Notes: generated from the sequence alone by a model not told the origin. Positions 13,301 through 20,213 are shown, counted from the first letter of the stretch. The stretch is DNA of 57,235 bases from Flavobacteriales bacterium (GCA_018057455.1 JAGPDT010000004.1:1-57235); one strand, 5' to 3'. Translations and numbers: made by a program.

Positions 13301-16300
13301 CACGGTGAATGCCGGAAGCGACCTGAGCATGTGCTACAACAACCCGGTGGTGTCGCTGAACGGCGCGAGCACCGTGGCCGGCGGCGTGCAGTGGAGCGGC
13401 GGCTTGGGCACTTACGCGCCCAACGCACAGAACGCCACCGCGCAGTACACATTGACGCCCTTCGAACTGCAGACCGGCGCGGTGACCCTCACGCTCACCA
13501 CCACCGGCAACGGCAACTGTTTGGCCGTGGCCGACCAGATGACCATCACCGTAACGCCTTCACCGGTGGTGAATGCCGGTGCGGACCTGATCACCTGCTC
13601 CAACGACCTCGATGTGCCCATGGCGGGCACCGTGCAGGGCGGCGCAACCACCGGCGTGTGGAGCACCTCGGGCACGGGCAGCTTCTTCCCCAGCGCCACC
13701 GACCTGAATGCCACCTACATGGCCAGCGCGCTGGATTCACTGAACGGTACTGTGGATCTCACCCTCACGGCCACCAGCTTCGGCCTATGCAACGTGGTGA
13801 GCGACCTGATGACGCTGACCATCCTGCCCAACGCCACGGCCAACGCAGGCCCTGACCAGAGCACCTGCGCCAGCAACGCCACCGTGCAACTCACGGGCAC
13901 CATCATCGGCAACGCCACCCAAGGCCAGTGGACCACCACCGGCGCGGGCAGCTTCGTGCCGAACGCCAACGATGCCAACGCGGTGTACCAAGTGGCGGCA
14001 TCCGATGCGGCGCTGGGCAACCTCACCTTCACCTGGAGCGTGAACAGCTGCGACAACGCCATGGACCAGATGAACCTGGCCATCGTGCCGGTGTCCGCTG
14101 CGAATGCGGGTGCTGACCAAGTGGTCTGCTTCGGCAGCCTCAACGTGGTGATCAACGGCAACATCAGCGGCGCCTCCAGCACGGGTGTGTGGAGCACCTT
14201 GGGCACCGGCAGCTTCGCGAATGCGGCCGATGCATTGTCCAACATCTACCAGGCCAGCGCCCAGGATTCCTTGGCACAAGGCGTGGACCTGGTGCTCACG
14301 GCCACGAACACCGGCGCGTGCAGTGCCGATGCGGACACCGTGCACATCGCGATCCAGCCCGCCGGTACCGTGAACGCCGGCCAGGACCTGAGCTTCTGCG
14401 CCAACAACGCCACCGTGCAATTGATGGGCACCTTGAGCGGCGATGCCACCCAAGTGCAGTGGACCACCTCCGGCACGGGCAGCTTCTACCCGAGCAACAC
14501 CGTGCTCACGCCCACCTATGTGCCCAGCGCCATCGATACGGCCATCGGTACGCTGACGCTGACCTTGAACGCGGTGAACACCTGCAACAACGCCAGCGAC
14601 GCCATGAGCTTGACGCTGACCCCGGCACCGTACGTGAACGCAGGCCTAGACCAGACCTTCTGTGACCAGGTGAGCGTGTTCGGCATCAACGGCTCGATCA
14701 GCGGGGTGACCAGCGTGGGCCAGTGGACCACCACCGGCACGGGCACCATCGCCAACGCCGGTTCAGTGAACACCACCTACACCGCCAGTGCCGCCGACGT
14801 GGCCGCCGGGCAGATCACCTTCACCCTCAGCTCGCTGAACAACGGCAACTGCAACGCGGTGGGCGACAACATGACGATCTACCTCACCGACGGCATCATC
14901 GTGAGCGCCGGACCGGACCAGAGCGTGTGCGTGGCCAGTGACCATGCCAACCTGCAGGGCACCATACAGAACGGCTCGCCCTCGGGCACCTGGACCACCA
15001 CCGGCACGGGTACCTTCCAGCCCAATGCCGACGTGCTGAACGCCCAGTATTACTTCTCCCCGGCCGACGTGGCCAACGGTGCGGTGGTACTCACCTTCAC
15101 GGCAACGAACACCGGTACCTGCCCCAGTGGCAGCGACCAGATGACGTTGACCTTCGGCAACGCCAGCTATGCGTATGCCGGTGAGGACCAAGCGCTCTGC
15201 GCCAATGCGCCGATAGCCCAGCTCGGCGGTAACTACAGTGGCGGGGCTTCCGGCATCACCTGGACCACCAGCGGCTCCGGCAGCTTCAGCAACAACACCA
15301 ACCCCGCTGCCACCTATACACTGAGCGCGGCGGACATCGCGGCGGGCACCGTGCAGCTCACCATGACCACCATCACCAATGGCAGCTGCGTGGCCGCCAG
15401 CGACGGTGTGACCCTCACGGTGAATGCCATACCGGCGATCACCGCGGGCAGTGACGTGATCGCCTGCACCTCGGCACCGGTGCAGCTGGCCGCCAACGCA
15501 GCCAACGCCACCGGCGGTACGTGGACCACCAGCGGTTCCGGCACCTTCTTCGATGCCAACGCCCTGGCCACCCTGTACTACCCCAGTGCAGCGGACAGCA
15601 TCGCAGGCACGGTGACCCTCACGGTGACCAGCACCGGCATGGCCCCATGCAGCGCGGTGGCCGATGCGCTGACCATCACCTTCGGCGGCGGCCTCAGTGC
15701 ACAAGCCGGGCAGGATGTGACCACGTGCAGTACCAGCCCCAACGTGGCCCTGGCGGGCACCGTGGCAGGCACCACCACCGGCCTATGGTCCAGCAGCGGC
15801 ACGGGCTCCTTCAGCCCCAGCGCCACGGACCTCAATGCCACCTACATCCCCGGTGCGGCGGACTTCGTGATTGGCAACATCAACCTGGTGCTCAGCACCA
15901 CCAACAACGCGGGCTGCCCGGCCGGCCGCGATACCCTGGTGGTAAGCTACCATGTGCCGCCCACGGTGAACGCCGGTGCCGACCAGCTGATCTGCAACGG
16001 CATTGAGCCCATCCAGCTCGGGGCCATCGCCCAGAACGACAGCGCCGTGCATTGGATCACCGCCGGCACGGGCGTCTTCAGCCCCGATGCCAACACGGCC
16101 AATGCCACCTACCTGCCCTCGGCCCAGGACAGCATCAACGGCGGCGTGTACCTGATCCTCACCGCCTACGGCACGGGCACCTGCGCCAATGCCTCGGATT
16201 CACTCTTCATCGGCGTGGGGCCCACCCGCATCGCCCTTGCAGGCAGCGATTTGGACATCTGCGCCGATGGCGGTCCCATACCCTTGGCCGGCGCCATCAC

Positions 16301-17522
16301 CGGCGTGAGCGGCGGCACGTGGACCACCAACGGCACGGGCAGCTTCCTGCCGGATGCCACGGCCCTCAACGCCACCTACGTGCCCAGCGCACCCGACCTG
16401 GTGTTCCAGCAACTGAGCTTCGTGCTCACCACCACCGGCAACATGGGCTGCCCTGCGCACAGCGATACCACCTTGGTGAACTTGCACCAGCCTTCCATGG
16501 TGGATGCCGGCCAGGACATCTCCACCTGCGATGCCAGCGCCGACGTGCAGCTGGCGGGCGTGGCCAACGGTGGCACGGGCGTGCAGTGGTCCACCTTGGG
16601 CAGCGGCACCTTCGTGCCCAACAGCACCACGGCCACCGCCGTGTACCAGCCCAGTGCCGCGGACAGCGCCATGCATTACGTGGACTTGGTGCTCACCACC
16701 ACCGGCGAGCTGTACTGTGCAGCACCCGATGACACCGTGCGCATCTCCTTCGTGAACCCGCTGAGCGCGGCCTTCACCATGGGGGCAGCCTGCGCCGGCC
16801 TGCCCACGGCCTTCACCGATGCCAGCACCACCACCGGATCACCCATCGTAGGCCGTACCTGGACCCTGGGGAACGGCACCACCGCCACCGGCCAGCAAGC
16901 CAGCGCCACCTATGGCACGGCGGGCCCGTACACGGTAACGCTCACGGTGTTCGCGCAGAACGGATGCAGCGCCTCCACCAGCCAGACCGTGGAGATCATG
17001 GACTCGCCCACGGCCGGCTTCAGCATCAGCGGCGATGCCTTCACCGGGGAGCCGATGATCATCACCGACAACGCCATCGGCGCCACCACCTGGCAGTACG
17101 ACTTCGGCGACGGCACCGGCTCGCTGATGCAACAGCCCAACCACGTGTATACCGGGCCGGGCCAGTACATCATCGTACAAACGGTGCGCAATGCCGCCGG
17201 CTGCTCCGCCCAGGACTCCATCCTGGTCTCCATCAAGGAGAACAAGATCGTGGCGCCCAAACTGCCCGATGCCTTCAGCCCCAACGGCGACGGCGTGAAC
17301 GACGCCTTCTTCGTCCGCGGCGGACCCTTTGAGACCATCCACCTGCGCATCTACAATGGATGGGGTGAAATGATCTTCGAGACCACCGACCCCACCTTCG
17401 GCTGGGACGGCACCTACAACGGCAAGCCGGAGATCAACGGGGTGTATGTGTACTCCGTGGTGGCCACCTCGGTGGACGGCCAGGAACACGACCGTTCGGG
17501 CAAAGTGACCTTGATCCGCTAA
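1356..17522 (+). CDS. Giant T9SS surface protein: IgGFc-binding-like N-domain, 53 tandem repeats, PKD, type B sorting domain
   Basis: A 5,388-residue secreted protein. Order: signal peptide (MKQLLAALLLLLAHLGLLAQ, about 1-20); an N-terminal region of about 445 residues beginning TGTEFWMAPPDV, which resembles the IgGFc-binding N-terminal domain; 53 Ig-like repeats of about 88 residues (466-5133), each with a NAGxDxxxCANN opening, a WSGGxGxF/Y centre and a TLTLTTTGNGxC strand; two PKD-like domains (about 5135-5290, with YDFGDGTG); and a gliding-motility-type (type B) sorting domain from about 5300 (LPDAFSPNGDGVNDAFF to the end). Nearly every repeat has two cysteines, so disulfides are likely. 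It probably acts as an adhesin or surface filament exported by the type IX system. The PorP/SprF gene starts 16 bp downstream, a common pairing for type B cargo. The 189-bp upstream gap shows no clear -7 box. The domain order is read directly; the adhesin role is inference. Confidence 0.93.
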   Translation: MKQLLAALLLLLAHLGLLAQTGTEFWMAPPDVTLLHNNPGDQPIYFNVTARSTAATVTIAQPANAGFNGGTPIVINVAANSSVRYNLTALKAQLETRPTNTVCNTGLYVTATADVTCYYECSNTNNADILALKGANGLGTEFYIPLHKHSPFYNHDFGNNANKAFASFDIVATENNTTVLINSPVAVDGHPALTPFVVTLNRGQTYSCANTSYPSYTDPTTHPSGAAVLSDKPIAISIKDDSNHNPGGGCYDLMMDQIVPVEILGTDYIAVKGALYNNGDESTFLMAVENNTKVYIDGNATPVATLFAGQYYRHDMDYLSSSTDNATHMHTSKPVYAIHVTGFGCEMGMAILPPLNCAGSQQVGFTRSTNEGFRLNLLVRSGSEDDFTVTGPGTAVILASSFKVVPGTGGEWMAAQIAYNTTQIPVNSGIVVSNSTDVFSLGVINGGGGSGCRYGFFSEYSGKINIDAGVDQDLCADETATLAGSVSGGSTTGIWTTSGSGVFQPNATALNATYEPSIGDIALGSVTLTLTSTGQCTPKQDDLVLFFQPKPVPNAGADQSVCTNNPVVALSGSILNAVGGVWTSGGSGSFSPSNANLNANYTPSAGDLTAGSVWIYLTTTGNGYCQAVKDSMLVTFTPAITVNAGNDKVLCSNNAAAALGGSFTVATGAVWSGGAGTFDPSTTNVNATYTPTAGEIASGSLILTLTSTGNGNCLAVNDQVQLSFTPSPSANAGSNSSVCANNANIALNGSVTVATGGTWSGGTGSFSPDNNTLNATYTPTAAEIANGSVTLVLTTTGNGTCLPATSSRTISFTPAPVVNAGVDGTVCANNAAITLAGNVTGATGGSWSGGTGTYGPNNNVLNATYTPSAAELTAGTVTLTLTSTGNGTCNPVADQVTFSITPAPTANAGSDQTLCANNAVAALNGSFTVATGAVWSGGAGSFDPSTTNMVATYTPTAAEIAGGSVTLTLTTTGNGGCNAVADPINLAFTAAPSVNAGANSSACANNATIALNGSVAGATGGVWSGGLGSFNPNNTTLNASYTPTAAEIAAGTLTLTLTSTGNGNCVQVQDGRTITFTPAPIVNAGPSASVCANAPAMSLNGTVTGATGGIWSGGAGTYSPNNTTLNAVYTPTAAERTAGTVTLTLTSAGNGTCNAESDQVTWTITPAPTVNAGMDRTVCGNNAAVTLNGSFTVATGGVWSGGAGSFDPSTTNMNATYTPTAAEVATGFVTLTLTSSGNGLCTAVTDQVQITFTPAPTANAGADATVCANNAAIVLNGGVTLATGGIWSGGAGTYNPGNTTLNATYTPTAAEIASGTLTLTLTTTGNGTCNSASDSRVITFSPAPVVNAGLNGSVCANNAAITLNGSVSGATGGTWSGGTGTYNPNANTLNAVYTPSAAERTAGTVTLTLTSTGNGLCNAVSDPVTFAITPAPTVNAGADQSLCSNNPAAILAGSYTVATGATWSGGNGTYSPSANNVNATYTPTVTEIANGSVTLTLTTTGNITCNAVSDNVVLTFTPSPTANAGADVTRCANNANVVLGGSVTVATGGVWSGGAGSYNPNNATLNATYTPTPAEISAGIVTLTLTTTGNNNCNAVADTKVINFTPAPTVNAGANGSVCANNAAINLNGSVTIATGATWSGGTGTYSPNANALNAVYTPSAAERTAGTVTLTLTSTGNGLCTAVTDQVTYAITPAPTVNAGANQSLCGNNAVATLSGSYTVATGATWSGGAGTFSPSPNNVNATYTPTATEIANGSVTLTLTTTGNNNCTAVSDNMVIAFTPAPTANAGADATRCANNASVALGGSVTLATGGTWSGGAGTFAPNNTTLNATYTPTAAEIAAGTLTLTLTTTGNGGCNPATDTKVINFTPAPTVNAGVNGSVCANNATITLAGTVTGSTGATWSGGTGTYNPNANTLNAVYTPSAAERTAGTVTLTLTSTGNGLCTAVADQVTYTITPAPTVNAGTDQTLCANSPVATLNGSYTVATGATWSGGNGTFNPSANYVGATYTPTAAEISNGLVTLTLTTTGNNNCTAVADVMELHFTPAPVVNAGTDATVCANNATVSLNGNVAVATGGVWSGGAGSFTPNNTTLNASYTPTPAELAGGTLTLTLTSTGNGNCAVVSDSKLVTFTPAPIVNAGTDGSVCANNAAITLAGNVTGATGGIWSGGAGSFSPNNTTLNAVYTPTAAERTAGTVTLTLTSAGNGLCNAVSDQVSFVITPAPTVNAGADQSLCANNSTANLSGGFTVATGVVWSGGAGTFSPSANNLNASYTPTATEIANGSVTLTLTTTGNNNCTAVSDNITLSFTPAPTANAGTDASVCVNNANVALNGGVTVATGGIWSGGLGSFTPNNTTLNATYTPTPAELAAGTLTLTLTTTGNGNCGQVADSKLITFTPAPTVDAGLNGTVCANNAAIPLAGAVNGASGGIWSGGTGSYSPNANTLNATYTPSAAERTAGSVTLTLTTVGNGNCSAVSDQVTFSITPAPTANAGADRVLCANNPVTTLAGAFTVATGGVWSGGNGSFDPSTTNMSAIYTPTAAEIANGTLTLILTTTGNGLCNAVADQVLLTFTDAPTANAGADVTVCANNGAVALGGSVVTATGGTWSGGSGTFTPNANTLNATYSPSAADIAAGQVTLTLTTTGNGDCTPAVDSKTIFYTPAPIVNAGVDGTVCANAAAIALSGTVTGATGGVWSGGSGSFSPNSITLNATYTPTAAEITAGTVTLTLTSAGNGLCNPVTDQVTYTITPSPTVNAGVDQTLCGNNGTATLNAALTVATGVQWSGGTGLYSPGSTAQNITYSPSPIEVANGSVTLIATTTGNGNCAAVADQVQITYTVAPTANAGPDQSVSENNPATTLAGTYSIATGISWSGGAGTYTPNNTTANAVYMPTASEIAAGSVTLTLTTTGNGSCAAASDQMTITFSDAPTANAGPDQTICANNASVVLSGSVTIASGGIWSGGNGSYNPNNVSLNTTYIPSAAEIAAGSVTLTLTTVGNGNSNPVTDQIVITITPAPMVNAGANLTSCANQPTAQLAGVVNNATGGVWSGGSGTFNPGNTNLNATYTPTLGEVAAGTVTLTLTSTGNGTCNAVADQVAIAIAPAPVVNAGVDQTVCSNNASVQLAASVANATGGIWSGGTGGFSPSINALNAVYTPSATELANGSVTLTLTSTGNGSCLAVSDALTIFFSQSPTVNAGADRTVCANDPTVVLNGAMTIAGGAAWSGGGGSFTPNANSLNATYHPSAAEVALGTATLTLTTTQNGLCNAVSDQMAITIIASPVADAGTDLFVCSNNAQVQLGGAVNGAGGGQWSGGAGTYSPSIASLNAIYTPTAAEVAAGTLTLTLTTIGNGNCVPVSDQVLITFTASPTANAGNDGVYCANNAAIQLNGSVTIANGGTWSGGGGTFTPDANALNAVYVPSLGEIAAGSATLTLTTTGNNGCTPVSDNVSFTFTPAPTANAGADASICANNATFQLNGSVTVATGGLWSGGAGSFSPNSGVLNAVYTPTAAEIAAGSVTLTLTTVGNGQCSPVSDQLVLTITPAPVVDAGLPVQSCANNPAVQLSGSVQNAAGGMWTGAGSFSNATSLSPIYTPSAAEVLAGTATVTLTSTGNGLCNAVSDQVTITITAAPVVDAGTAQTLCANNVAAQLAGAVTNATGGAWSGGAGSFSPNANTLNAVYTASAAEVAAGSAWLYLTSTGNGGCLSSRDSVLLSFSPAPAVNAGLDAHVCANNAAVNLNGSVTVATGGNWSGGAGSFSPNAQALNGIYTPTALELAAGQINLVLTSTGNGNCIAVKDSLVIIVDPVPVVNAGPDQSICANNPNFQLNGFVGNAPGGQWTGGAGNYFPSNTSLAVQYTPTAAEIAAGSLTFTLTSTGTMYCAAVTDQVTIVFTDSPVVNAGADLMICANNAAVQLTGNVDNASGGTWSGGSGAFSPNANVLSPVYTPTASEIASGGMNLILTSTGNGNCIAVRDTVHVTFTPAPTVNAGSDLSMCYNNPVVSLNGASTVAGGVQWSGGLGTYAPNAQNATAQYTLTPFELQTGAVTLTLTTTGNGNCLAVADQMTITVTPSPVVNAGADLITCSNDLDVPMAGTVQGGATTGVWSTSGTGSFFPSATDLNATYMASALDSLNGTVDLTLTATSFGLCNVVSDLMTLTILPNATANAGPDQSTCASNATVQLTGTIIGNATQGQWTTTGAGSFVPNANDANAVYQVAASDAALGNLTFTWSVNSCDNAMDQMNLAIVPVSAANAGADQVVCFGSLNVVINGNISGASSTGVWSTLGTGSFANAADALSNIYQASAQDSLAQGVDLVLTATNTGACSADADTVHIAIQPAGTVNAGQDLSFCANNATVQLMGTLSGDATQVQWTTSGTGSFYPSNTVLTPTYVPSAIDTAIGTLTLTLNAVNTCNNASDAMSLTLTPAPYVNAGLDQTFCDQVSVFGINGSISGVTSVGQWTTTGTGTIANAGSVNTTYTASAADVAAGQITFTLSSLNNGNCNAVGDNMTIYLTDGIIVSAGPDQSVCVASDHANLQGTIQNGSPSGTWTTTGTGTFQPNADVLNAQYYFSPADVANGAVVLTFTATNTGTCPSGSDQMTLTFGNASYAYAGEDQALCANAPIAQLGGNYSGGASGITWTTSGSGSFSNNTNPAATYTLSAADIAAGTVQLTMTTITNGSCVAASDGVTLTVNAIPAITAGSDVIACTSAPVQLAANAANATGGTWTTSGSGTFFDANALATLYYPSAADSIAGTVTLTVTSTGMAPCSAVADALTITFGGGLSAQAGQDVTTCSTSPNVALAGTVAGTTTGLWSSSGTGSFSPSATDLNATYIPGAADFVIGNINLVLSTTNNAGCPAGRDTLVVSYHVPPTVNAGADQLICNGIEPIQLGAIAQNDSAVHWITAGTGVFSPDANTANATYLPSAQDSINGGVYLILTAYGTGTCANASDSLFIGVGPTRIALAGSDLDICADGGPIPLAGAITGVSGGTWTTNGTGSFLPDATALNATYVPSAPDLVFQQLSFVLTTTGNMGCPAHSDTTLVNLHQPSMVDAGQDISTCDASADVQLAGVANGGTGVQWSTLGSGTFVPNSTTATAVYQPSAADSAMHYVDLVLTTTGELYCAAPDDTVRISFVNPLSAAFTMGAACAGLPTAFTDASTTTGSPIVGRTWTLGNGTTATGQQASATYGTAGPYTVTLTVFAQNGCSASTSQTVEIMDSPTAGFSISGDAFTGEPMIITDNAIGATTWQYDFGDGTGSLMQQPNHVYTGPGQYIIVQTVRNAAGCSAQDSILVSIKENKIVAPKLPDAFSPNGDGVNDAFFVRGGPFETIHLRIYNGWGEMIFETTDPTFGWDGTYNGKPEINGVYVYSVVATSVDGQEHDRSGKVTLIR
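2754..16754 (+). repeat. Tandem array of 53 coding repeats, unit about 264 bp
   Basis: Units begin at the codons for N/D-A-G. Starts at 3282, 3546, 3810 and so on to 11994 are spaced exactly 264 bp, giving 33 consecutive indel-free units (numbers 3-35). Unit 1 is 261 bp, unit 2 is 267 bp and unit 36 is 258 bp; units 37-41 are again 264 bp. Units 42-53 vary in length and use a longer WSTSGTGSF-type centre. Confidence 0.95.
3282..9881 (+). repeat. Higher-order repeat, three units (792 bp), about 8.3 cycles
   Basis: Units 3-27 fall into three alternating classes. Class A (3, 6, 9 ... 27) has DQxLCxNN with F/Y/L-TVATG. Class B (4, 7 ... 25) has a V-type first strand and AEI/AEL-AxGTLTLTLTTTGN. 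Class C (5, 8 ... 26) has NGSVCANN or DGTVCANN, and six of its eight members carry AAERTAG. The strict order A-B-C implies amplification of a 792-bp block. Confidence 0.85.
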
Positions 17523-17538
17523 AAGAGAACAGAACACC

Positions 17539-18522
17539 ATGAAAACGACAACGAACCTTCTGTTGGCGGCCGCCCTTTTCGGATCCGGGGCCGCCTGCGC
17601 ACAGGACGCGCAGCTCTCCCAGTACGAGGCCGCCGCCGTCATGCTCAACCCCGCGCTCACCGGCATGTTCGAGAACAGCGACTTCCGCGTAAGCACCAAC
17701 TTGCGCAGCCAATGGAGCAGCTTGGGCAGCAACTTCCTCACCACCGCCTTCGCCGTGGACATGTCCATGGACCGGCAGTACGGCTTCGGGGCCTACCTGA
17801 GCAACTACAACATGGCCGGCACCATGAACAACTTCCAGGCCGGCATCAGCGGCGCTTACAACGTCTCCTCCAGCAAGGACTATTCGCTCTCCGCCGGTGT
17901 GAACCTGGGCCTGATCTACAAAAAGGTGAACGACGATGAACTGGTCTGGGACGCCCAGTACGACCGCGACCACTTCAACACCGACCTGCCCACCGGCGAG
18001 CTCTTCCAGAAGATGGGCCGCATGCTGCCCGACCTGGGCGCCGGCGTGGCCTACCGCTCCACCGACCGCAACAAGATGTTCAACCCTTTCGGCAACTTCG
18101 CTCTGTTCCACGTCACCACCCCGGACGAGTCCATCTTCCGCACCGAGAAGAGCGACCTGCCCATCCGTTGGTCGGCGAATGCCGGCACGCGCATCACCGT
18201 GAGCGAAGGCGTGGACATCATTCCCCAAGGCCTCTACATGCGGCAAGGTGAGGACCAGCAGGTACAAGCCGGTGTGATGGGCCAAGTGGCCCTGATGAAC
18301 GGGGTGTACGGCGTGGTGGGCGGTGCCTCCTACCGGTTGGACGATGCACTGATCGCCCAGGTGGGCATCAAGCACGGCAACAACTACTACCGCTTCAGCT
18401 ACGATGTGAACGTTTCACCCCTGCGCAGCTACACCCGCAACAACGGCGCATTCGAGTTCTCCATCGTGTACCTGGGCACCGTGTCCGGCAGGGCGCGGAG
18501 GATGACCAGCAGCGCGTTCTGA
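17539..18522 (+). CDS. PorP/SprF family type IX secretion membrane protein
   Basis: A 327-residue outer-membrane beta-barrel of the PorP/SprF family, which helps secrete or anchor T9SS cargo, often the product of the gene next to it. A signal peptide (MKTTTNLLLAAALFGSGAACAQ) is followed by the family start DAQLSQYEAAAVMLNPALTGMF, then alternating barrel strands such as YGFGAYLSNYNMAGTMNNF and YRFSYDVNVSPLRSYTRNNGAFEFSI. The length is typical. It begins 16 bp after the giant surface protein gene on the same strand, so the two are probably cotranscribed, and it is probably the dedicated outer-membrane partner of that protein. The C-terminal tail after the last strand (RARRMTSSAF) is short and basic. 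Confidence 0.92.
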   Translation: MKTTTNLLLAAALFGSGAACAQDAQLSQYEAAAVMLNPALTGMFENSDFRVSTNLRSQWSSLGSNFLTTAFAVDMSMDRQYGFGAYLSNYNMAGTMNNFQAGISGAYNVSSSKDYSLSAGVNLGLIYKKVNDDELVWDAQYDRDHFNTDLPTGELFQKMGRMLPDLGAGVAYRSTDRNKMFNPFGNFALFHVTTPDESIFRTEKSDLPIRWSANAGTRITVSEGVDIIPQGLYMRQGEDQQVQAGVMGQVALMNGVYGVVGGASYRLDDALIAQVGIKHGNNYYRFSYDVNVSPLRSYTRNNGAFEFSIVYLGTVSGRARRMTSSAF

Positions 18523-18566
18523 GTGCATGGAGCGGTGATCCCGGTCCGGGGTTTTGCCCGGAGGTG

Positions 18567-18590
18567 CGCGCCCGGCTCCTGCCGGGCGCG
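18567..18590. terminator. Strong hairpin, candidate bidirectional terminator
   Basis: CGCGCCCGGC and GCCGGGCGCG form a perfect 10-bp stem around a TCCT loop, 45 bp after the PorP/SprF stop codon. No T-run follows, so terminator function is only inferred from position. Confidence 0.4.
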
Positions 18591-18689
18591 TTGCATGCCC
18601 GGGCTTTCACCCATCGCTTCCATCCCCCATACCGGCGTTCGGCTGTTTGCCGAGTGCCTCCTCCCGCGCGACCTCCGGCCGCCGCGCGG

Positions 18690-18857
18690 ATGGCCAAGGC
18701 CACCGGGGTCGCCCTCGATGCCCTGGGCGGACTTTCAGCGGCCGCCACCGATCCCGAACGGGGCCGCCTGCTCGCCCAGCTCGCCGAACGGCCCGAACCC
18801 GTCCGCGCCGCCGCAAGGCCCATGTTGGCCGGCTTGCTCAGGCTTAACGGGAAGTGA
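18690..18857 (+). CDS. Possible small protein, 55 residues, doubtful
   Basis: An ATG-initiated frame encoding a 55-residue Ala/Leu/Arg-rich peptide (MAKATGVALDALGGL at the start, MLAGLLRLNGK at the end). Its predicted helices look protein-like, but the region is GC-rich, where chance frames are common. No promoter or recognisable domain is seen. It may be a remnant of a decayed gene. Confidence 0.2.
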   Translation: MAKATGVALDALGGLSAAATDPERGRLLAQLAERPEPVRAAARPMLAGLLRLNGK

Positions 18858-18966
18858 GGCGGGCCCGCCCATCTTAGGCGGGCGGAACGCCCGGACAACC
18901 CAACGCACCCGCCAAGAAGGCGAGCGCGTGCCCGCGTTGTGGGACACGCGGGCGAGGGCGGGGGCA

Positions 18967-20145
18967 TTAACGGACCTGCCCAAGGATGCCGCGGGCCGCC
19001 CACCGCCCCATGGCAAAGCATCCCTGCAGCAGGAACCCGCCGGTGGGCGCGTCCCAGTCCACCATCTCGCCGATGGTGAACAGGTGTGGATGGTGCCTCA
19101 GAGAGAAGTCCGCGTTCAAGGCGGGCACCGGGATGCCGCCCACGGTGCTGATGGCCTCGCCGAGCGGGCGCAACCCACGTACGGGCAGGTGCAGGTCCTT
19201 GACCCGCTGCGCGAAATGCGCCGGTGATGCGAACACCTCCTTCGGCGTAAAGGCCTTCACCAGTGCGAGCTGCGCGCGGTTCAGGCCAATGGCTTCGCCA
19301 TAGTGCTTGGCCGCCTTCTGGCCGATGCGCTCAACAAGCCGGTCCACGGCGCTGTCCGGTTTCAGGTCGAGCCGCAGAACCGTTGCACCTTCCCGTAGCG
19401 CGGGCACCACGGGATAGACCGCATTGCCCTCCAGTCCGTGCCCGGTAATGGTGGCCTCGCCCCAGGCGCTGCGATCACCGGCGGCGAGGCGTACGTTCTT
19501 CAACGGTTTGCCCTCATGCGCCCCGATGAACGCCCGGGGCCATGGGATCTCCACGCCGCAGTTGGAGGAGCGGAAGGGCAACACCTCCATGCCGATGGCG
19601 CGGAACAGCGGTGGCCAGATCCCGGTGGAGCCGGTGACGGGCCATGAGGCGCCGCCCAGTGCAAAGAGCACACGGTCCGCCTCCAGGGTGAACGGGCCTT
19701 GGTGGCTCTCCATGCGCACGCGGCCTTGGGCGTCGAAGCCGGTGAAGGCATGTTCGGCATGGATGTGGACACCTTGTTGCAGCAGGCCTTGACGGATGCT
19801 TTCCAGCACATCGATCGGCTTGATGCCTTTCACCGGAAATACGCGCCCGCTGGTGCCTATGAATGTTCCAATGCCCCGTGTGGCGAGCCATCGGCGCAGG
19901 TCCGTGGGGCCGAAGGCGCGCAGGGCGGCATCCAGGAAACCGGCGGGTGCGTAGTGCCGCAGCAGCTCATCACCCTGGGCCGAGTTGGTGAGGTTGAAGC
20001 CGCCTTGGCCCGCCACCAGCAACTTGCGGCCGATGTGCTTGCCGTGCTCGTACAAGTGCACCTGCGCATGGGGCGCCAAGGTGTCGGCCGCCATCAGGCC
20101 GGCGGGACCGCTGCCAATGATGGCGATGCGCAGGGGAGGAGCCAT
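18967..20145 (-). CDS. HI0933-like FAD flavoprotein (PP_4765-type)
   Basis: A 392-residue flavin-dependent oxidoreductase of the HI0933/BaiN-like superfamily; the substrate is unknown. An N-terminal dinucleotide-binding motif (IAIIGSGPAGLMAADTL) is followed by GRKLLVAGQGGFNLTNSA, the family fingerprint after the Rossmann fold, and by a C-terminal FAD-contact segment (GEMVDWDAPTGGFLLQGCFAMG). The sequence APTGGFLLQ suggests the PP_4765-type subfamily. I took the ATG at 20145 because residues encoded before it (from 20181) precede the Rossmann strand without matching the family. The gene is divergent from the outer-membrane protein gene at 20214. Subfamily placement is from memory of motifs and not from a search. 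Confidence 0.85.
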   Translation of the reverse strand: MAPPLRIAIIGSGPAGLMAADTLAPHAQVHLYEHGKHIGRKLLVAGQGGFNLTNSAQGDELLRHYAPAGFLDAALRAFGPTDLRRWLATRGIGTFIGTSGRVFPVKGIKPIDVLESIRQGLLQQGVHIHAEHAFTGFDAQGRVRMESHQGPFTLEADRVLFALGGASWPVTGSTGIWPPLFRAIGMEVLPFRSSNCGVEIPWPRAFIGAHEGKPLKNVRLAAGDRSAWGEATITGHGLEGNAVYPVVPALREGATVLRLDLKPDSAVDRLVERIGQKAAKHYGEAIGLNRAQLALVKAFTPKEVFASPAHFAQRVKDLHLPVRGLRPLGEAISTVGGIPVPALNADFSLRHHPHLFTIGEMVDWDAPTGGFLLQGCFAMGRWAARGILGQVR

Positions 20146-20197
20146 GCTGCAAAGGAGGCGAACAATGGCCGGGCGGGACACATCCGGTGGGAAGGGC

Positions 20198-20205
20198 CAT
20201 TTTTG
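20198..20205 (+). promoter_or_regulatory. -7 box before the DUF481-like gene
   Basis: CATTTTTG has one mismatch to TAnnTTTG and lies eight bases before the ATG at 20214, supporting that start over an in-frame one at 20187. Confidence 0.4.
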
Positions 20206-20213
20206 CGCCCCCG

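Larger units (their letters stand above)
18523..18966. other. Convergent intergenic region, 444 bp, GC-rich palindromes
   Basis: Lies between the convergent PorP/SprF and flavoprotein genes. It holds a perfect 10-bp stem at 18567-18590, an 8-bp stem at 18930-18953, and a weaker GGCGGG/CCCGCC hairpin near 18865-18885. A weak 55-codon reading frame is at 18690-18857. No convincing RNA gene was seen. Confidence 0.6.

Noticed and set aside
3282-16754. CRISPR-like or minisatellite non-coding interpretation of the 264-bp array
   Set aside because: Units are too long and continuously coding, with no spacers; they encode a folded module.
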